Part shown: piece after piece, positions 10,571-20,800 of the stretch | How the letters are laid out: the number at the start of each line of letters is the position of its first letter | How positions within the stretch are numbered: the stretch's first letter is position 1 | Assembly: GCA_902778055.1 (NCBI GenBank) | Contig: CACYWL010000006.1 | Coordinates: 1 to 64,000 of the forward strand | Reading direction: 5' to 3' | DNA: 64,000 nt | From: an uncultured Eubacteriales bacterium | GTDB lineage: Bacteria; Bacillota; Clostridia; Christensenellales; Aristaeellaceae | The notes under the pieces: model-generated | Database searches by the model: none | What the model was told of the DNA's origin: nothing | The model's input: the letters and a program-made list of their open reading frames with translations, nothing else | Position numbers and translations under genes: made by a program

Positions 10571-13144
10571 TGCTTCGTACCAGTTTTTGCCCTGATGAAC
10601 CTCCGCGACCAGGGGCACCTTCAGGGAGATGACCTCCTCCATGGCCGTCCGCAGAAGCCGGGCGGCCTGCTCCGCCTCCTCCGGCGGGCATTCCAGCAGC
10701 AGCTCATCGTGCACCTGCAGGATCAGCCGGCTCCGGAGACGCTCCTTCCGAAGCGCCTCGTCCACCCGCACCATGGCCAGCTTCATGATGTCCGCCGCCG
10801 TTCCCTGGATGGGGGTATTCATGGCCGCCCGTTTGCCGAATTCCCGGACGGCGGCCCTGGCGCTCTGCAGCTCGGGCAGGTATCTGCGGCGGCCCATCAG
10901 CGTCTCCGCGTATCCCTTCCGCATCCCCTCGGAAACCGCCTCGTCCATAAACCGCTTGACCCCCGGATACTTTTCAAAATACTTTTCGATGAAGGCGGCA
11001 GCTTCCTTCCGGCTGACCCCCGTATTCCGGCTCAGCCCGAATCCGCTGATCCCGTAGATCAGGCCGAAATTGACGGCCTTGGCGCGGCTCCGGAGCTCCG
11101 GCGTCACCCATTCCGGCGGCACCTCAAAGATTTCGCTGGCCGTGCGGGCGTGAATATCCTCCCCGTTCACAAAGGCCTGCACCAGGGCCGGATCCCCCGA
11201 AAAATGGGCCATCAGGCGAAGCTCGATCTGGCTGTAGTCCGCGTCCAGCAGCACCCAGCCCTCTCGGGGGACAAAAACCTTCCGGAGCTCCCGTCCCTCC
11301 TCCGTCCGGACCGGAATATTCTGCAGGTTCGGCTCCGAGGAGGACAGGCGGCCCGTCGCCGTGGCCACCTGGTCAAAGGTGGAATGGATCCGCCCGTTTC
11401 CGTCAATCAGGGGCAGCATGCCCTCCACATAGGTTCCGTTCAGCTTCATCAGCTTCCGGTATCGGAGCAGCGGCTCAATGATCTCCGGCGCGTCCCACCG
11501 CAGGCCCTCCAGCACCTCCACGGCCGTGGAATAGCCCTTGCTGGTCTTCTTCCCGTGGGGCAGGTTCAGCCTGTCAAAGAGCACCTCTCCCAGCTGCTGG
11601 GTGCTGTTCAGGTTGAATTCCCCCTGGCCGCAGGCTTCGATGACTTCCTTTCTCCGCCGGGCGATTTCCTCCGTATATTCTTTTCCAAGCTCCCGGAGAT
11701 AATCCGCGTCCACCGCGAAGCCCTCCCGCTCCATCCGGAACAGGGTGTGGCTCAGAGGCATTTCCACCCGCTGCATCAGCCCGTCCATGCCCTCCGCGGT
11801 GATTTTATCCCGCTGCCAGACCCAGAGGGAGCATACGGCACACGCGTCCTCCTCCCAGTCCCGGCCGAGGGCTCCGAGCCGGTAGCTTTTTTCCTGCGGA
11901 TTCAGCAGATAGGCGCCCAGCATCGTATCCCATACAAACCGGTCCGGCACCGGCAGCCCCGATTTGTCCAGCAGATGAAGCAGCTCTTTTCCGCCGTGCA
12001 CCACCGCTCTTCCCTGGGCAAGAACCGGGGAAAACAGCTTCAGCACCTCCAGGGGATCCAGCCCCGGCGTCAGCAGATCTCCGCCCAGCGCGATTTTCAG
12101 CCGGTCCCCCTGCTCCGTCGCCGCCGTCGCCTGCCGTTCTCCCACATGCAGGCAGACCGGCCCCGGATGCTTTTCCAGCCAGGCCGTCAATTCCTCCGGA
12201 ACGGAGGCCTCCGCCCAGTCCCCGAAGGAAAGCATTTCCGGCCCCTCCGCCGTGCCGTCCGTTTTTTCGGGGGCGGCCGTCTCCCCGCTTTTCTCCTCGC
12301 TGATTCTGCGGATGATGGCGTTCAGCTTCAGCTTCTGCAGCGCCGGAATACCCTTTTTCAGATCCGGCAGAACGCAGGCCTCCCGGCTGAAGCTCACCGG
12401 CGCGTCCCGCCGGATGGTGGCCAGCTCCTTGCAGAATCGGGCCTGATCCGCCCAGGCGGCCAGCTTTTCTCCCAGCTTGCCCCGAACCTCGCCGGCATGG
12501 GCCAGCGTTTCCTCCAGGGTGCCGTACTGCTGCAGCAGCTTCACCGCGGTTTTGTCCCCGACCCCCGGCACCCCGGGAATATTGTCGCTCCCGTCCCCGG
12601 CCAGGCCCTTCCAGTCCGTCACCTGCTGCGGGGTGAAGCCGTATTCCTCATACACCTTTTCCGGCGTGAAGCGGACGGTTTCGCTGATTCCCTTCCGGGT
12701 GAACATCAGCTCCACGCCGCCGCCCACCAGCTGCAGCGCGTCCCTGTCCCCCGTCAGCAGCAGCGGCGCGGTGCCTGCCTCCGCCCCCTGCCTGCTCAGC
12801 GTTCCCAGCAGATCATCCGCCTCCCATCCCGTGACGGAGAATCGGGAAATGCCCATCTCGTCCAGCAGGGTCCGGATCGTCCCCAGCTGCTGAATCAGCT
12901 CCGGCGGCGTTGCGTTCCGCCCGGCCTTGTATTCCGGGTAGATCGTATGCCGGAAGGTCGGCCCGTGCTCATCGAAGCATACCGCCAAATACTGCACGTT
13001 TTCCTCCCGGATGACCTTCAGCAGCATGCTCATGAAGCCGTAAACCGCGTTGGTATACACGCCGTCCGCGTCCATCAGCGGAAGCGCGTGAAAAGCCCGG
13101 TGCATCAGGCTGTTTCCGTCCACAATCAGAAAAGTATCCTTCAT
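10565..13144 (-). CDS. polA: DNA polymerase I
   Basis: An 859-aa Pol I. Residues about 1-290 are the 5'-3' (flap) exonuclease domain (FLIVDGNSLMHRAFHALP at the start). The middle domain has the 3'-5' exonuclease fold but no DxE metal motif, so proofreading is probably lost, as in many Firmicutes. The polymerase domain carries motif A (DADYSQIELR), motif B (RSRAKAVNFGLIYG) and motif C (QVHDELLLE). The ATG 56 codons inside the open frame is chosen: it has GGAAAGGAACGGGAG upstream and begins exactly at the conserved N-terminus. Divergent from rimO. Confidence 0.96.
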   Translation of the reverse strand: MKDTFLIVDGNSLMHRAFHALPLMDADGVYTNAVYGFMSMLLKVIREENVQYLAVCFDEHGPTFRHTIYPEYKAGRNATPPELIQQLGTIRTLLDEMGISRFSVTGWEADDLLGTLSRQGAEAGTAPLLLTGDRDALQLVGGGVELMFTRKGISETVRFTPEKVYEEYGFTPQQVTDWKGLAGDGSDNIPGVPGVGDKTAVKLLQQYGTLEETLAHAGEVRGKLGEKLAAWADQARFCKELATIRRDAPVSFSREACVLPDLKKGIPALQKLKLNAIIRRISEEKSGETAAPEKTDGTAEGPEMLSFGDWAEASVPEELTAWLEKHPGPVCLHVGERQATAATEQGDRLKIALGGDLLTPGLDPLEVLKLFSPVLAQGRAVVHGGKELLHLLDKSGLPVPDRFVWDTMLGAYLLNPQEKSYRLGALGRDWEEDACAVCSLWVWQRDKITAEGMDGLMQRVEMPLSHTLFRMEREGFAVDADYLRELGKEYTEEIARRRKEVIEACGQGEFNLNSTQQLGEVLFDRLNLPHGKKTSKGYSTAVEVLEGLRWDAPEIIEPLLRYRKLMKLNGTYVEGMLPLIDGNGRIHSTFDQVATATGRLSSSEPNLQNIPVRTEEGRELRKVFVPREGWVLLDADYSQIELRLMAHFSGDPALVQAFVNGEDIHARTASEIFEVPPEWVTPELRSRAKAVNFGLIYGISGFGLSRNTGVSRKEAAAFIEKYFEKYPGVKRFMDEAVSEGMRKGYAETLMGRRRYLPELQSARAAVREFGKRAAMNTPIQGTAADIMKLAMVRVDEALRKERLRSRLILQVHDELLLECPPEEAEQAARLLRTAMEEVISLKVPLVAEVHQGKNWYEAK

Positions 13145-13205
13145 TCTCCCGTTCCTTTCCGGTTTGCTCCCGGCCTTCCTTTTTCTCCGGAACTGCTCCT
13201 TTTTC

Positions 13206-13283
13206 ATTATATCATATTCTTCTTTCCCCGTGAAATCGCGCCCTGAGATTTTCTTTTCAAACGCCCCTGTTTCATGGTATACT
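13206..13283. promoter_or_regulatory. Divergent promoters for polA (minus) and rimO (plus)
   Basis: Minus strand: TATAAT (13206-13211) with a weak TTCACG (13229-13234) 17 bases upstream, for polA. Plus strand: TATACT (13278-13283) with a weak TTTCAA 17 bases upstream (13255-13260), for rimO. The -10 elements are good, the -35 elements poor. No operator was recognised. Confidence 0.5.
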
Positions 13284-13310
13284 TTCTTATTGTATGAAGG
13301 AGGTTGATCC

Positions 13311-14627
13311 ATGTCCTATACTGTCGGTGCGGTTTCTCTCGGATGCAGCAAAAACCGGGTTGATACGGAAACGGCCCTCGGTCTTCTCCGTTCCCGGGGA
13401 TACCGGATGGTTTCGGATCCGGCCCAGGCAGACATCCTGCTGGTGAATACCTGCGGTTTCATCGGTCCGGCCAAGGAGGAATCCATCAATACCATTCTGG
13501 AAATGGCCGAATACAAGAATACGGGAAAGTGCCGGCTGCTGGTGGTCACCGGCTGCCTGGCCCAGCGGTATGAAGAGGAGCTGATGAAGGAGCTTCCGGA
13601 AATCGATCTTCTGCTGGGCGTCAATCAGTACGCTTCCCTTCCGGACCGGATTGAGCAGGCTCTCTCCGGGACCCGGGTTCATGCCTGTCAGGATGATCTT
13701 TCCTATTTTGAGCAGGAACGTCTGCTGACCACTCCCTTTTATTCCGCCTATGTCCGAATCGGCGAGGGCTGCTCCAACCGCTGCACCTTCTGCGCCATTC
13801 CGCTGATTCGGGGACCCTACCGGAGCCGCGGAGAGGCGGAAATTCTGAAGGAGGTCCGGCTTTTGGCGGAGCGCGGCGTGCGGGAGCATATTCTGATTGC
13901 CCAGGATACCACCCGCTGGGGCACGGATCGGGGAGATCACAGCCAGCTTCCCGCCCTGATGAGAAAAATTGCTGCGGTTCCCGGGGTGGACTGGCTCCGC
14001 GTGCTCTACTGCTATCCGGATGAAACCAGTGAGGAGCTGCTGGATCTTCTCGCGGATACCCCGAACATCTGTCCCTATCTGGACATTCCGATCCAGCATA
14101 TCAATTCCGTTATTCTGAAGCGGATGCACCGGCTCGGAACCCGGGAGGATGTCCTGCGCTGCGTCCGCGGCGCGAAGGAAAGGGGCCTGACCGTCCGGAC
14201 CACGCTGATGACCGGCTTCCCGGGGGAAACCGAGGATCAGTTTCAGGAATTGCTGGATTTCGTTCAGGAAGCCCGGTTTGACCGGCTCGGCGCCTTCGCC
14301 TATTCCCCGGAGGAGGGAACGGCCGCGGCCCGCATGAAGGATCAGATTCCGGAGGAAGTGAAGCAGGAACGGCTGGACCGGCTGATGACGCTGCAGCAGT
14401 CCATTTCCATGGATCTGAACCGGAAGCGCGTCGGCACGGAGGAGAAGGTGCTGGTCACCGATGTCAGCCCCGACGGCCGGGCGCTCGGTCGCAGCAGCCG
14501 GGAGACTCCGGAAACCGACGGGGAAATTGTCTTTTCCTGGAAGAAAGCCATGCCCGAGATCGGTTCCTTCACCTCGGTCCGAATCACCGGGGCCCAATCC
14601 TATGACCTGACAGGAGAAATGATATGA
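13311..14627 (+). CDS. rimO: Ribosomal protein S12 methylthiotransferase RimO
   Basis: A 438-aa radical SAM enzyme that methylthiolates an aspartate of ribosomal protein S12. The N-terminal UPF0004 domain holds three cluster cysteines (C12, C48, C82); the radical SAM motif CxxxCxxC is C154, C158, C161 (GEGCSNRCTFCAIP); the C-terminus is a TRAM domain. The opening VSLGCSKNRVD is characteristic of RimO, whereas MiaB has a different start. RBS AAGGAGG lies 7 bases before the ATG. The stop overlaps the pgsA start (ATGA), so the two are translationally coupled, an arrangement common in Firmicutes. Confidence 0.95.
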   Translation: MSYTVGAVSLGCSKNRVDTETALGLLRSRGYRMVSDPAQADILLVNTCGFIGPAKEESINTILEMAEYKNTGKCRLLVVTGCLAQRYEEELMKELPEIDLLLGVNQYASLPDRIEQALSGTRVHACQDDLSYFEQERLLTTPFYSAYVRIGEGCSNRCTFCAIPLIRGPYRSRGEAEILKEVRLLAERGVREHILIAQDTTRWGTDRGDHSQLPALMRKIAAVPGVDWLRVLYCYPDETSEELLDLLADTPNICPYLDIPIQHINSVILKRMHRLGTREDVLRCVRGAKERGLTVRTTLMTGFPGETEDQFQELLDFVQEARFDRLGAFAYSPEEGTAAARMKDQIPEEVKQERLDRLMTLQQSISMDLNRKRVGTEEKVLVTDVSPDGRALGRSSRETPETDGEIVFSWKKAMPEIGSFTSVRITGAQSYDLTGEMI

Positions 14628-15151
14628 ACTGGCCAAACCGACTGAGCCTTCTCCGGATTGTCTGCGTGCCCATTCTGGTGATTCTCCTCTCCCTCTCCTC
14701 CTCCTGGAGCGTATGGGCCGCCGCCGCCGTCTTTGCCCTGGCTGCCGCCACGGATTTTCTGGACGGCCATCTGGCCCGGAAAAACAACTGGATTACCACC
14801 TTCGGAAAGTTTATCGATCCGGTGGCCGACAAGCTGCTGGTGCTTTCCGCGCTGGTGATGCTCACGTCCCTGAATCTGCTTCCCGCCTGGACGGTCATTC
14901 TGATTCTGGCCCGGGAGCTGTGCGTGGACGGGCTCCGTCTGGTTGCGATCTCGGAGGGACGGGTCATTGCCGCGGGACCGCTGGGAAAAATCAAAACCGC
15001 CAGTCAGATGCTGATGATCCTGATGCTTCTCCTGCTCCGCAGGCCGCTTTTCTCCTTTCCCGTCGGCCTGGCCGCCGGAATCTGGGTCTGCTTCATCACG
15101 CTCTGGAGCGGTATCGATTACTTCCGGCAGAACTTCAGCCTTTTCCGCTGA
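14624..15151 (+). CDS. pgsA: CDP-diacylglycerol-glycerol-3-phosphate 3-phosphatidyltransferase
   Basis: A 175-aa integral membrane enzyme making phosphatidylglycerol phosphate, the first committed step to phosphatidylglycerol and cardiolipin. The CDP-alcohol phosphotransferase motif (DG..AR........G...D...D) is intact: DGHLARKNNWITTFGKFIDP followed by VADK. Several hydrophobic segments fit the usual 5-6 helices, and the length is normal. It overlaps rimO by four bases. The gap after it leads into the AT-rich region before dnaN. Confidence 0.94.
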   Translation: MNWPNRLSLLRIVCVPILVILLSLSSSWSVWAAAAVFALAAATDFLDGHLARKNNWITTFGKFIDPVADKLLVLSALVMLTSLNLLPAWTVILILARELCVDGLRLVAISEGRVIAAGPLGKIKTASQMLMILMLLLLRRPLFSFPVGLAAGIWVCFITLWSGIDYFRQNFSLFR

Positions 15152-15486
15152 TATCCACCGTTTTTTTTCCACAGGGCTGTGAATTCCCTGAAAAGAGTGG
15201 AAAAAATATGAAATTTCTGTTATGATCAGTCCAATTTCGTCATGATTTGGAATTTCTTTTTCCGAAGGAGAAGGAAATCTCCGATCCATCTCGAATTTTT
15301 TCAGAAGGCTGTTGAAAACGGAGAAGAAAATGCACAGCTTTTTCAATGCTTCTTTCCCTTTTGTTTTCTGTGTTCTGTGTTCTTTTCCACAGTTTTCACA
15401 GGCCCTATAACTACAACGGTAAATTATATTTCATATAATAATGGGTCTCAGAGATCATCCTGTCCCAGGAAAGGAAGAGCGGTTTC
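15152..15486. other. AT-rich gap before dnaN with DnaA-box-like 9-mers; possible origin element
   Basis: This 335-base stretch is much richer in A and T than its surroundings and has no credible gene. Box-like 9-mers: TTTTCCACA at 15165-15173 and 15383-15391 (8 of 9 to TTATCCACA), TTTTCCACT on the minus strand at 15196-15204, and the weaker ATATCCACC at 15151-15159. The stretch 15402-15441 is almost pure A/T with TATAAT at 15434-15439, which may be the dnaN -10 or an unwinding element. In many bacteria the origin lies just upstream of dnaA-dnaN; here dnaA is missing. Confidence 0.5.
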
Positions 15487-16602
15487 ATGATCGTTAAAAT
15501 GAATAATCAGGACCTGTTGGAGGGTCTGAACACTGTCACGAGAGCCCTTACGGCCCGTCCGGCCAAACAGATTCTGGATGGGGTGCTGATTGTCGCGGAG
15601 GATCAGCGGATTACGCTGACCTGCTCGGACGGCAATCTCTCCATTGAATATACCAACGCGGCGGAAATTCAGGAGGAAGGACAGGCGGTTCTGCCGGGCC
15701 GGCTCTTTACGGAGCTGATTCGGAAAATGCCCGGCGGAGAGGTGGAGATCCGGGTTCAGAATGACAGGTCCGCCTCCATCCGCTGCCAGAAATCCAGGAG
15801 CAATCTGGCGATCATGAGCGCGGCGGAATATCCGGAAATTGCCTCGATCCGGAATCTGAATCCCGTGAAGATTCCGCAGAAGAAGCTGAAGGATATGATC
15901 TCCCATGTCAGCTTCGCCATCGCCACCGACGAAAGCAGGCAGATTCTGACGGGATGTCTGCTCGAGGTCAGCCGGAGCGAAGCGAGGCTGGTGGCCCTTG
16001 ACGGCTTCCGCCTGGCCATGCAGAAGCTGTTCCAGCCCTTCGATCTGCCGGAGGGGCAGGAATTCCTGAAGGCGATCATTCCCGGCAAGGTGATCAACGA
16101 GCTGAGCCGGATTCTGCCCGATGACGATGCCTTCTGCACGCTGTACTTCGATCAGGGGAGAATGCAGTGCACCTTCGGCAATATCCGTCTGAGCGCCGTG
16201 CTGCTGGCCGGGGAATACATTGATTACCGGAGAATCATCCCGACGGAGTTCAAGACCCGGGCCAGGGCGGACCGCCTTGTTGTCAGCGACGCGATTGACC
16301 GGGCCAGCCTGATGGCCCGCGAAGGAAAGAACAATCTGATCAAAATGAGCTTCCGGGAGAATGTGCTCCGGATTTCCTCCAACGCGGAGCTGGGAGACGT
16401 GGAGGAGGAGATGGAGGCCGAGCTGATGGGCGAAAACATCGATATCGCCTTCAATTCAAGGTATATCGTGGATGTGATCCGCAATGTCAGCGATGAGATG
16501 CTCTATCTGAACTTCAATTCCAGCGTCAGCCCCTGTGTCGTGACGCCGCCCTCCGGAGAGGAATATGTTTATCTGATTCTTCCCGTCCGGGTTTTCCAGT
16601 AA
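15487..16602 (+). CDS. dnaN: DNA polymerase III beta sliding clamp
   Basis: A 371-aa processivity clamp that encircles DNA as a homodimer and tethers DNA polymerase III. The three-domain clamp architecture is visible with typical landmarks (ALTARPAKQILDGVLI in domain 1, ATDESRQILTGCLLE in domain 2, SRYIVDVI and LPVR near the C-terminus). ATG behind AGGAAG with 9-base spacing. It precedes recF in the classical origin-region order, but dnaA is not upstream; pgsA is. Confidence 0.97.
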   Translation: MIVKMNNQDLLEGLNTVTRALTARPAKQILDGVLIVAEDQRITLTCSDGNLSIEYTNAAEIQEEGQAVLPGRLFTELIRKMPGGEVEIRVQNDRSASIRCQKSRSNLAIMSAAEYPEIASIRNLNPVKIPQKKLKDMISHVSFAIATDESRQILTGCLLEVSRSEARLVALDGFRLAMQKLFQPFDLPEGQEFLKAIIPGKVINELSRILPDDDAFCTLYFDQGRMQCTFGNIRLSAVLLAGEYIDYRRIIPTEFKTRARADRLVVSDAIDRASLMAREGKNNLIKMSFRENVLRISSNAELGDVEEEMEAELMGENIDIAFNSRYIVDVIRNVSDEMLYLNFNSSVSPCVVTPPSGEEYVYLILPVRVFQ

Positions 16603-16621
16603 GCCGGAGTTTTTCAATTTG

Positions 16622-16653
16622 GCAGCGCGACGAGAATGAGCCGCGCTGCTTTT
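16622..16653 (+). terminator. Hairpin with T tail between dnaN and recF
   Basis: Stem GCAGCGCG (16622-16629) with CGCGCTGC (16642-16649), 12-base loop, followed by TTTTG. It may lower read-through from dnaN into recF, giving more clamp than RecF. The T tail is short, so strength is uncertain. Confidence 0.55.
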
Positions 16654-16669
16654 GTTCGAGAGGATATTC

Positions 16670-17836
16670 ATGACCATTGAAAAAATGGAGCTGATCCATT
16701 TTCGGAATTACGAAAAGCTCGAGCTGCAGCCCCATCCGGAAATCAATCTTTTTTTCGGGGAGAACGGATCGGGAAAAACCAATCTCCTGGAGGCCATCCA
16801 TTTCTGTTCTCTCGGAAAAAGCCACCGCCTTTCCCAGGATGCCAACGCGGTCCTGATCGGCGAAAAGGCGGCGGCGGTCCGGGTGGAGGTCCGCAGCCGG
16901 CTCAGCCGCAGCCGGATAGAAATCCGGCTCAGCCCCGGCGAGGAAAACATCAAATCGGTCTGGATTGACGGAAACAGGGCTTCCCGGCTGTCCGAAATGA
17001 TGGGTCTCCTGAGATGCGTGATTTTCAGTCCGGAGGATTTAAACCTGATCCGGGAGGGTCCCGCGGTTCGGCGCAGATTCCTGGACATGATGATCAGCCA
17101 GATCAGCAGACCCTATTTTATTGCGCTTCAGCAGTACCGGACCGCCATGAATCACCGGTCCGCCATTCTCCGGACCGCGAGGCTTGAAAACCGGCCGGTC
17201 AGCGGCATGATTGAGGATTTCGAGCAGGCCATGTCCGTTTACGCGGAAACGATTTACCGGGAAAGATTCGGCCATGAGCGGTTCTTAAGCGAAATGGCCA
17301 ACGAAATGTACCGGGAAATCAGCGGACGGGAGCAGGAAACCTTTCAGATTCAGTACCGTTCCTGTCTGAAGTCGGACAAAGACGGCTCCCCCTCCCTGAA
17401 GGAGGCCCTGCGGGACTGCCGGGAGGAGGACATGAAAAACGGAACCACCTCCGTGGGCCCTCACCGGGACGATCTGAGCCTGATGCTGAACTCCAGGAAT
17501 ATGAAAAATTACGCTTCCCAGGGACAGATGAGAACCGGAGCGCTCAGCCTGAAGCTGGCCCAGCTGAAGGTCATTCAGAAGGTGACCGGAGAAAACCCCG
17601 TTCTTCTGCTGGATGATGTCATGAGCGAGCTGGATCCGGAAAGAAGGTCCAACCTCCTTCATATTCTTCAGGATACACAGACCTTCATTACCTGCACGGA
17701 CCGCAGCGATCTGAGCGATTATATCCATTACAGGACCTATCAGGTCCGCGAAGAAGGCGGCCGGGGCGCCGTTTCCGAGTTCCTTTCCGGACCGGAACCC
17801 GTGTCCCCCGTATTCACGGAACCCGTTTTCGAGTAA
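16670..17836 (+). CDS. recF: DNA replication and repair protein RecF
   Basis: A 388-aa SMC-like ATPase that helps load RecA at gapped DNA with RecO and RecR. Walker A GENGSGKTNLL lies near residue 35, the signature helix is around QGQMRTGALSLKLAQ and Walker B is PVLLLDDVMSELD. The ATG at 16670 is chosen because GAGAGG lies 6 bases upstream and MTIEKMELIHFRNY aligns with the usual N-terminus; a TTG six codons upstream sits in the preceding terminator tail. The C-terminal tail of about 20 residues (SEFLSGPEP...) is not part of the conserved core. A parS site begins three bases after the stop. Confidence 0.96.
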   Translation: MTIEKMELIHFRNYEKLELQPHPEINLFFGENGSGKTNLLEAIHFCSLGKSHRLSQDANAVLIGEKAAAVRVEVRSRLSRSRIEIRLSPGEENIKSVWIDGNRASRLSEMMGLLRCVIFSPEDLNLIREGPAVRRRFLDMMISQISRPYFIALQQYRTAMNHRSAILRTARLENRPVSGMIEDFEQAMSVYAETIYRERFGHERFLSEMANEMYREISGREQETFQIQYRSCLKSDKDGSPSLKEALRDCREEDMKNGTTSVGPHRDDLSLMLNSRNMKNYASQGQMRTGALSLKLAQLKVIQKVTGENPVLLLDDVMSELDPERRSNLLHILQDTQTFITCTDRSDLSDYIHYRTYQVREEGGRGAVSEFLSGPEPVSPVFTEPVFE

Positions 17837-17839
17837 AAA

Positions 17840-17855
17840 TGTTTCACGTGAAACA
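17840..17855. other. parS centromere site 1 (perfect)
   Basis: TGTTTCACGTGAAACA, the exact 16-bp ParB/Spo0J palindrome. It lies in the 41-base gap between recF and addA. Such sites nucleate ParB spreading and SMC loading near the origin. Confidence 0.95.
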
Positions 17856-17877
17856 ATCGACCGGAGGACAAAATTTA

Positions 17878-20800
17878 ATGCCTGAATGGACCGAAGCCCA
17901 GCGGAATGTCATTGAATCCGATGCCGGAGAAATCATCTGCAGCGCCGCGGCCGGAAGCGGGAAAACCGCGGTGATGGTGGAGAGAATCGCCCGGCTGATC
18001 CGGGACGGCGCGAATCCGGAAAGCTTTCTGATCATGACCTTCACCAATGCGGCGGCCGCGGAAATGAAGGAGAAGATCCGGAACCGCCTGCAGCAGGACC
18101 GTCATCTGGATCGGATTCAGCATGCCCTCGATGTCATGGATTCCATTCAGATTTCCACGATTCACTCCTTCTGCCAGCAGCTTATCCGGGATCAGTTCCA
18201 GCTCGTCGATCTGGATCCGGATTTTCAGATCTGCGATGCCGGGCAGCGCCGGATTCTTTTTCATCAGGCGTTTTCCGAAGCCTGCGATCAGATGGAGCAG
18301 GAGGAAGACCCCCGTTTTTTCAGGATCAGGCAGCTTTTTGATCTGAACCGGGCCGAAAAGCTTCTCACGGAGCTGGAGCCCTTTATTCTTTCCCTTCCGG
18401 ATCCCTTTGAATGGATGGATGATAAAATCAGCTCCATTCCCCTTTCCTTTCAGCCCGATCATCCCTGGATGGCCGGAATGAACGAGATGGCTCGGGATGA
18501 GATCAGAACCGCCGAACTGATTCTGCGTTCCATGGAGCGGATGTTCTCCGAGGACTGCGCTCTCGAAGCCTACCGGGAAACCTGGGAAAAGGACGCGGAA
18601 TTGTTTCACGTGAAACAAACGGAGATTTCGGAAAACCGGCAGGGAGCGCCCGCCGTCTTTGCGCGGCTGAAGCCGGTCCGGAATCTGACCGTCCAGGAAA
18701 TGGACTGGCGGGACCGGTACAAGGATCAGAGGGAGAAGCTGAAGGACTGTCTGCAAAAAACGGACCGGCTGAAAATGGACGGCGAAAGCGCGTGTTTTTC
18801 CGAGTGGAGGAATATGCAGGAAAGCCTGTACGCAGTGGAAGGCCTTCTGAAAAAAACGGAGGAAAGGCTGCTTGAACTGAAAAAAGCCCGGGGCTGGGCG
18901 GATTTCCATGATCTGGAGCATTACGCGGTGCAGATTCTGTCGAATCCGCTGGGACGGGAGGAGGCGCACCGTACCTGGCGGTATGTGTTCGTGGACGAGT
19001 GCCAGGATAATTCCTCCGTTCAGAACCGGATCATCGATCTGCTGCAGGATCCGGAAAACCACCTGTTCATGGTCGGAGATGTCAAGCAGAGCATTTACAG
19101 GTTCAGACTGGCGGAGCCGGGCATCTTCATGCGCCGGATTGAGGAGGCCTCGGAAAAGGGGCAGACGGAAAAATGCTGTATCCGCCTGCAGTCCAATTTC
19201 AGATCCAGGCCGGAAATTCTCTCGACGGCGAACCTTGTTTTCTCCGCCGTGATGAAAAAGGACGTCACGGAAATTGAGTACGGAGAAGAGGAAAAACTGA
19301 TTCCGGGCCGGAAAACGGAGGGGTGCGATCCGGTTCTGATCATTCAGATTGACAAAAATGAGCTGGACCTGACGGATCTGGAGGCCACGGCGGAATTTCT
19401 TCGGCAGGAAATCGCAGCCCTGCTGAAAATGAAATATGAAGAAAAGGACAGGTTCTTTGAATATCGGGATATCGTGATTCTGATGCCGGCGGTCCGTCCG
19501 GAGGGGCAGAAGCTGGCCCGGCTGCTGGAGGAGGCAAAAATCCCCGTCTTTTATGACGGGGACAGCGATTATTATGAGCTGCAGGAGATCAGAATGATTC
19601 GGAATCTCCTGGAATGGATCGATTATCCGCTGCAGGATCTGCCGCTGATTTCGGTGCTGAAGGAGGCTCCCTTTGATTTCAGCGAGGAGGAGCTGAGCCT
19701 GATCCGCCTGGAGAGGCCGGAAAAGGAAGCCTCCTTTCATGAAGCCTTTGCCGCCGTGCTGGAAAAGGAAGGCCCCCTGGCCGAAAAATGCAGAAGGGTG
19801 ATGCGGAAGCACAGGGAGTGGCAGGGCTGGACGAAGATCATGCGGGTCAGCGACGTTATCTGGAAGCTGTATCAGGATACCGGCTGCTATTACATCGCGG
19901 GCGCGGATCCCGCGGGAGAGGTCAGGCAGGCCAATCTGCGGATGCTGGCCCAGCAGGCCTCTCAGGCGGAAGCAAAGGGGATTTTCACCCTTCGGAAGTT
20001 CCTGGATTATATGAAGGATCAGCAGAATTACGGGGATCAGCAGAGCGCGACACTGCTGGGGGATCAGGATAACCTGGTCCGGATCATGACGGTCCATAAG
20101 AGCAAGGGACTGCAGTTTCCCGTGGTGTTCTGCGCGGGCATGGACAGGCATCCGGGAGGACACGGCGGCGCGATGACCGGAACCCACGGGGAGCTCGGGC
20201 TGTGCATGAACTATATGGACCCGGACCACAGAATTTCCAGACCGACGGCGGCGACGGAGCTTTTTGACTGGAAGAAGAAAAGGGAAGAAACCGCGGAGAA
20301 GGTCCGGCTGCTGTATGTCGCCATGACCAGGGCCCAGGAAAAGCTGTACATGATCACCTGCCAGGAAACGAATCCCCTCTGGTCCATGCCGGAGGGAGAC
20401 GGGAGAATTCTCGCCGCGCAATCCTACACCGACTGGTGGATGCCGGTGCTGCTGCAGGAAAACGGGAAAAATTTATCCACAAGTTGTACACAGCCCGTGA
20501 ACCCTTATGAAATAAGGGTTTTCGAATGTAATCAACAGGAAAATGTGGAAAAGGACACAAATATCCACAGTTTGAGATCCTGGCTTGAAACAACGCTTTC
20601 CGCGCCCGCTGTGAATAAAATGTGGAAAAAATATCAGGAAACGCCGGATCCGGATTTCCTGGTGAAAAGGTCCGTGACCTCGCTGATTCAGTCCGCCCGG
20701 AGAAGCCTGGAGGAGGAAGAAGAAACCGCGGAGCGGAAAAGGAAGCCGGATCTGCTTTCCGGCCGGTGGAACAGGCCGGAAATGGAGGAGATCCCGTCCT

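Noticed and set aside
15242..15490. An 82-codon open frame in the AT-rich gap before dnaN
   Set aside because: No ribosome binding site, phenylalanine/lysine-rich low-complexity product, and it runs into the dnaN start.
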